10,016 nt of DNA, from NCBI GenBank assembly GCA_031260865.1, contig JAISKQ010000171.1, positions 1 through 10,016 of the forward strand, read 5' to 3'. The position numbers and the translations under genes were made by a program. Below the pieces are notes generated by a model. The model saw nothing but the letters and a program-made list of their open reading frames with translations. It was not told where the DNA came from and searched no databases. Of this stretch, positions 7,200 to 10,016 are shown piece by piece. The stretch's first letter is position 1; every line of letters begins with the position of its first letter. The stretch is from Prevotella sp. (GTDB lineage Bacteria; Bacteroidota; Bacteroidia; Bacteroidales; Dysgonomonadaceae).

Positions 7200-9344
7200 T
7201 TATTTCGCATCGCAGGCAAGGCGGAAGCCCAAATAGACAAGTTGACTATCAGGCGAATAGCCCTCACGATACGAAACACGCGCGTTCCATGCGCAGAGAA
7301 GCCAGCCGCCGCCACGACTCACACGGTCAGAGCCTGACGCGGCGCCTTGCGGATTAGTTTGTGAACTGTTGTTATAATCGCCATACCAATCGCTGCACCA
7401 TTCCGCTACATTTCCACTCATATCGTAAATACCCAATTCATTGGCTTGCTTTGTCCCGACGGGATATGATGTGTCATCACCTAAATTATCATCATACCAT
7501 GCCACTTCGCTAACTGTATCACCACCGCTGTACTTATAGCCTTGGCTTTGATTGCCGCCTCTGGCGGCATATTCCCATTCCGCCTCCGTAGGCAGTCGGT
7601 AATTCTTGCCTGTCTTTTGATTCAACTTCTCTATAAAACCCTGTACATCATCCCAATTAACACTCTCTACAGGAAGATTATCATCTTCAAAACAACTTGA
7701 ATTTGTCCCCATGACATCTCTCCACTGCTTTTGGGTAACTTCATACTTGCCGATATAATACGGACTAAGCGTCACCTGATGCGCGGGGGTTTCATTCGGA
7801 TAGCAATCATCGCCTTGCTCATCGGTGCAGCCCATCGTAAATGTACCGCCTGCTACATAAACCATGTTTATTGGAGGAATAGAGGTCAATGTGCTGTCTA
7901 CCTTATTAACATTGACTTTTAGTGGAATAGCGGTAAGTGTACTATCTACCTTATTAACATTAACTTTTGGAGGAATAGCGGTAAATGCGCTATCTACCTT
8001 ATTAACATTGACTTTTGGAGGAATAGCGGTAAATGCGCTATCCGCCTCATTAACATCGACTTTTGGAGGAATAGCAGTTAATGCGCTGTCTACCTTATTT
8101 ACATTGACTTTTAGTGGAATAGCGGTAAGTGTACTATCTACCTTATTTACATTGACTTTTAGTGGAATAGCGGTAAATGTGCTATCTACCTTATTAACAT
8201 TGACTTTTAGTGGAATAGCGGTAAATGTGCTGTCTACCTTATTAACATTGACTTTTGGTGGGATAGCGGTAAATGTGCTGTCTACCTTATTAACATCGAC
8301 TTTTGGTGAAATAGCGGTAAATGCGCTGTCCGCCTCATTAACATTGACTTTTGGAGGAATAGCGGTAAATGTGCTGTCCGCCTCATTAACATTGACTTTT
8401 GGTGAAATAGCGGTAAATGTGCTGTCTACCTTATTAACATCGACTTTTGGTGAAATAGCGGTAAGTGTGCTATCCACCTCATTAACATTAACTTTTGGTG
8501 GAATAGCGGTAAATGCGCTATCCGCCTCATTAACGTTTGCTTTTTCTGTTACTTCCCGCCTATCTTTATTGATGTTCTGTACCGAATCGCAGGCAAGGCG
8601 GAAACCCAAATTGACGAACTTATAGTCAGGCGGATAGTCGTCACGAGACGAAACGCGCACGTTCCACGCGCTGAGAAGCCAACCACCGCCACGACTCACA
8701 CGGTCAGAGCCTGACGCGGCGCCTTGCGGATTAGTTAGTGAACCGTCGTTATAATCGCCATACCAATCGCCGCACCATTCCGCTACATTTCCACTCATAT
8801 CGTGGATACCCAGTTCATTGGCTTGCTTCGTTCCGATGGGATGTGTCATGTTACACTCGTACCATGCCACTCCTTTAGCGAAATTGCCTCCGCTGTACTT
8901 GAAGCCTTGGCTTTGGATGCCGCCTCTGGCGGCATACTCCCATTCCGCTTCCGTAGGCAGTCGGTAATTCTTGCCTGTTTTTCGATTCAATTCCTCTATA
9001 AAATCCTGTACATCATTCCAGCTTACTCGCTCCACAGGCAAATTATCGCCTTTGAAATAAGAGGGATTCGTGCCCATGACATCTCTCCACTGCTTTTGGG
9101 TTACTTCGTACTTGCCTATATAAAAAGAGCTAAGCCTTACCCATTGGGCAGGTTCTTCATCTATATTGCAATCACGACCTTGTTCAGCGGTGCAGCCCAT
9201 CGTAATTGTACCACCTCCTACATAAACCATGTCTATTTCGGGAATAATATACTCTTTTACAGATTGCTCAGACTTATCGTTTTCTTGTGCCGAGAGACTC
9301 GTGATGCACAAGATAAACGCAAGGTTAAAATAATATCGCTTCAT
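7200..9344 (-). CDS. Exported protein with two SUMF1/FGE-fold domains joined by 14 tandem 16-residue repeats
   Basis: The 714-residue protein starts with a signal peptide (KRYYFNLAFILCITSLSAQ, 2-20), so it is exported. Domain A spans about residues 38-253, a repeat linker 271-491, and domain B 492-712. Each domain carries the SUMF1/FGE-sulfatase pattern: TMGC, YIGKYEVTQKQWRDVMG, NYRLPTEAEWEYAARGG, DMSGNVAEWC, SRGGGWLL and LGFRLACD. Cysteine pairs C51/C59 and C506/C514 recur in both. True formylglycine-generating enzymes use a cysteine pair in the segment after RGGS; here domain A has neither and domain B only C684, so sulfatase activation is unlikely. The fold is known from GldJ/GldK-type and ligand-binding proteins; a structural or binding role is my inference. 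An upstream in-frame ATG at 9491 would add 49 Cys/Lys/Arg-rich residues before the signal peptide; I reject it. The leader is AT-rich with no Shine-Dalgarno sequence. No sulfatase gene is nearby. Confidence 0.88.
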   Translation of the reverse strand: MKRYYFNLAFILCITSLSAQENDKSEQSVKEYIIPEIDMVYVGGGTITMGCTAEQGRDCNIDEEPAQWVRLSSFYIGKYEVTQKQWRDVMGTNPSYFKGDNLPVERVSWNDVQDFIEELNRKTGKNYRLPTEAEWEYAARGGIQSQGFKYSGGNFAKGVAWYECNMTHPIGTKQANELGIHDMSGNVAEWCGDWYGDYNDGSLTNPQGAASGSDRVSRGGGWLLSAWNVRVSSRDDYPPDYKFVNLGFRLACDSVQNINKDRREVTEKANVNEADSAFTAIPPKVNVNEVDSTLTAISPKVDVNKVDSTFTAISPKVNVNEADSTFTAIPPKVNVNEADSAFTAISPKVDVNKVDSTFTAIPPKVNVNKVDSTFTAIPLKVNVNKVDSTFTAIPLKVNVNKVDSTLTAIPLKVNVNKVDSALTAIPPKVDVNEADSAFTAIPPKVNVNKVDSAFTAIPPKVNVNKVDSTLTAIPLKVNVNKVDSTLTSIPPINMVYVAGGTFTMGCTDEQGDDCYPNETPAHQVTLSPYYIGKYEVTQKQWRDVMGTNSSCFEDDNLPVESVNWDDVQGFIEKLNQKTGKNYRLPTEAEWEYAARGGNQSQGYKYSGGDTVSEVAWYDDNLGDDTSYPVGTKQANELGIYDMSGNVAEWCSDWYGDYNNSSQTNPQGAASGSDRVSRGGGWLLCAWNARVSYREGYSPDSQLVYLGFRLACDAK
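7209..7871 (-). repeat. Second copy of the duplicated SUMF1-fold segment (domain B)
   Basis: It encodes residues 492-712. By hand alignment it matches domain A at about three quarters of residues, with a four-residue insertion (LGDD region near residue 620). A 51-bp stretch, 7309-7359, is identical to 8686-8736 in the other copy. The two segments therefore arose by internal duplication or have been partly homogenised by gene conversion. Confidence 0.85.
7872..8534 (-). repeat. 48-bp coding minisatellite, 13 full units plus one partial
   Basis: The units encode the 16-residue consensus VNKVDSTFTAIPPKVN, residues 271-491. Positions that vary do so between two states: K/E at 3, V/A at 4, T/A at 7, F/L at 8, P/S at 12, P/L at 13 and N/D at 16. 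The last unit stops after 13 residues and has A10 changed to S. Asp5-Ser6 is invariant in all 14. Because 48 is divisible by three, gain or loss of units keeps the frame. The same property leaves a long artefactual open frame on the plus strand. Confidence 0.95.
8586..9233 (-). repeat. First copy of the duplicated SUMF1-fold segment (domain A)
   Basis: It encodes residues 38-253 and is the partner of 7209-7871. The C-terminal ends of both copies share an 18-bp identical run over FRLACD (8586-8603 and 7209-7226). Between this run and the 51-bp identical block lies a 24-codon divergent patch. Domain A lacks a cysteine at the position of C684 in domain B (Ser225). Confidence 0.85.
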
Positions 9345-9628
9345 GTGCTTATTTAATTTTGTAGTTTTGTGAACCTGTTTAATTTTTACTGAACGTTTTA
9401 AGCAGCGAGAACAAAAGCAGAATTTATTCCGCTTATGCCGAATCGCGAGCCAACGCTCACCGGAATTCGTCAGAACCGACGAAGCCCACAAAAGTGTATG
9501 TAAAAACGACTAATAGTATTAAGAAACTGTTAAATTTTATCAAAATATATTATTATACCTCTTTTAAGATCCTCTTTTGGCTCTTTTGATCAGATATTTG
9601 GCTTCGCCGATTCACAATTCACTCTACC

Positions 9629-9656
9629 CTCTTGATTTAGCGGGCTAAATCAAGAG
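9629..9656. repeat. Perfect 13-bp inverted repeat
   Basis: CTCTTGATTTAGC (9629-9641) and GCTAAATCAAGAG (9644-9656) are perfect reverse complements with a two-base spacer GG. Neither strand has a T run after the stem, so it is a poor intrinsic terminator. It lies 285 bp upstream of the SUMF1-domain gene start and could be an operator, an RNA hairpin or a relic of a mobile element. Confidence 0.75.
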
Positions 9657-9952
9657 AAAAATGAAAAAATCTATCTCTAAACAGCTAAAAGAAAGATATC
9701 TATAGTATTAAAACAGTTTATGATTTATTTTTGTTCTTATAAAAATTCACGAATAGTAGAATTTTGGCATTCCTATAAGTTAAAGATTTGTAGAACGGAA
9801 GGATTATAAAATTATCACATAGCAAAGATGTATATAAAAGAAATACAGAAATATTTACTAATGCTATATCTGGGATAAGATGAAGTAAATCGAGGTAATA
9901 ATAAATAAAAATGAATGTCGGTTATAATACCTAAGTCAAATAATTTCGTCTT

Positions 9953-10016
9953 CGTCATTGCGAGGAGGAACGACGAAGCAATCCTTATCAACTGTTTGGA
10001 TTGCTTCGGGCAAGCC
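9953..10016. repeat. REP-like interspersed palindrome, cut by the right window edge
   Basis: The segment opens with CGTCATTGCGAGGAGGAACG. CGAAGCAATCC (9974-9984) pairs perfectly with GGATTGCTTCG (9998-10008) across a 13-bp loop. Sequences of the type GTCATTGCGAG...GAAGCAATC are known to me as repeated intergenic elements in several phyla including Bacteroidota. It probably continues beyond the window. Confidence 0.6.

Larger units (their letters stand above)
9345..10016. other. AT-rich region without a convincing gene
   Basis: I find no gene in these 672 bp. The part up to 9491 is an open in-frame extension of the SUMF1-domain gene, probably leader DNA. Small plus-strand frames exist (9661-9705, 14 codons; 9720-9809, 29 codons), but nothing supports their translation. 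It contains a perfect 13-bp inverted repeat, three loosely spaced CTCTTTT motifs (about 9559-9588) and a REP-like element at the right edge. No clear TAnnTTTG box was found for the minus-strand gene. Confidence 0.6.

Noticed and set aside
7065..7337. 90-codon plus-strand frame
   Set aside because: It begins in A/T homopolymer DNA and runs antisense into the SUMF1-domain gene, with no family signature.
7864..8625. 253-codon plus-strand frame encoding a hydrophobic 16-residue repeat
   Set aside because: It lies antisense to the minisatellite. A 48-bp unit open in one frame stays open through all units, so its length is an artefact; the minus strand carries the signal peptide and recognised domains.
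7200..9344. Function as a sulfatase-activating formylglycine-generating enzyme
   Set aside because: The catalytic cysteine pair is absent from both domains and no sulfatase gene is in the window.
9661..9705. 14-codon frame after the 13-bp dyad, possibly a leader peptide
   Set aside because: It shows no attenuation features, no downstream gene on that strand in the window and no codon bias to judge.
9513..9711. ATAGTATTAA at 9513-9522 and 9702-9711 as direct repeats flanking an insertion
   Set aside because: Ten A/T-rich bases in A/T-rich DNA are expected by chance, and nothing between them looks like a mobile element.

Overview
The window looks like chromosomal DNA from a member of the Bacteroidales (phylum Bacteroidota). 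Three things point there: a GldB-family lipoprotein, -7 boxes of the Bacteroidota type (TAnnTTTG, here TATCTTTG twice), and AT-rich leaders mostly lacking Shine-Dalgarno sequences. The genus cannot be fixed from the sequence. The glycoside hydrolase and the SUMF1-fold protein would suit a gut or other host-associated relative, but that is inference.

Left part (1-5480). A GH95-like exported glycoside hydrolase runs off the left edge on the minus strand. Upstream of it on the same strand is tsaD (tRNA t6A synthesis). A 175-bp divergent region separates tsaD from gldB on the plus strand, which is followed by dnaB, the replicative helicase. dnaB ends in a GC-rich inverted-repeat region that is probably a terminator. 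tsaD, gldB and dnaB are core genes and look intact.

Middle (5481-7199). A complete membrane acyltransferase of the OafA/acyltransferase-3 family stands alone on the plus strand. It converges on the next gene across 450 bp of non-coding DNA. That gap holds a REP-like inverted repeat, two blocks of 7-8-bp microsatellite and a poly-A/poly-T hairpin.

Right part (7200-10016). The most distinctive gene is a 714-residue exported protein on the minus strand. It carries two SUMF1/formylglycine-generating-enzyme-fold domains, about three quarters identical to each other, joined by fourteen tandem 16-residue repeats (48 bp each). Every repeat keeps an Asp-Ser-Thr or Asp-Ser-Ala triplet that fits the known Bacteroides O-glycosylation motif, so the linker may be a glycosylated stalk. 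Both domains lack the paired catalytic cysteines of true formylglycine-generating enzymes, so a structural or binding role is more likely. The C-terminal ends of the two domains differ in a 24-codon patch flanked by fully conserved sequence, a layout that recalls diversity-generating-retroelement variable regions; no reverse transcriptase or template repeat is in the window. Upstream are about 670 bp of AT-rich DNA without a convincing gene. They contain a perfect 13-bp inverted repeat and, at the right edge, a REP-like interspersed palindrome.

No RNA genes, CRISPR array, transposase or replication origin were seen. Apart from possible co-transcription of tsaD with the hydrolase and of gldB with dnaB, the genes do not form one pathway.
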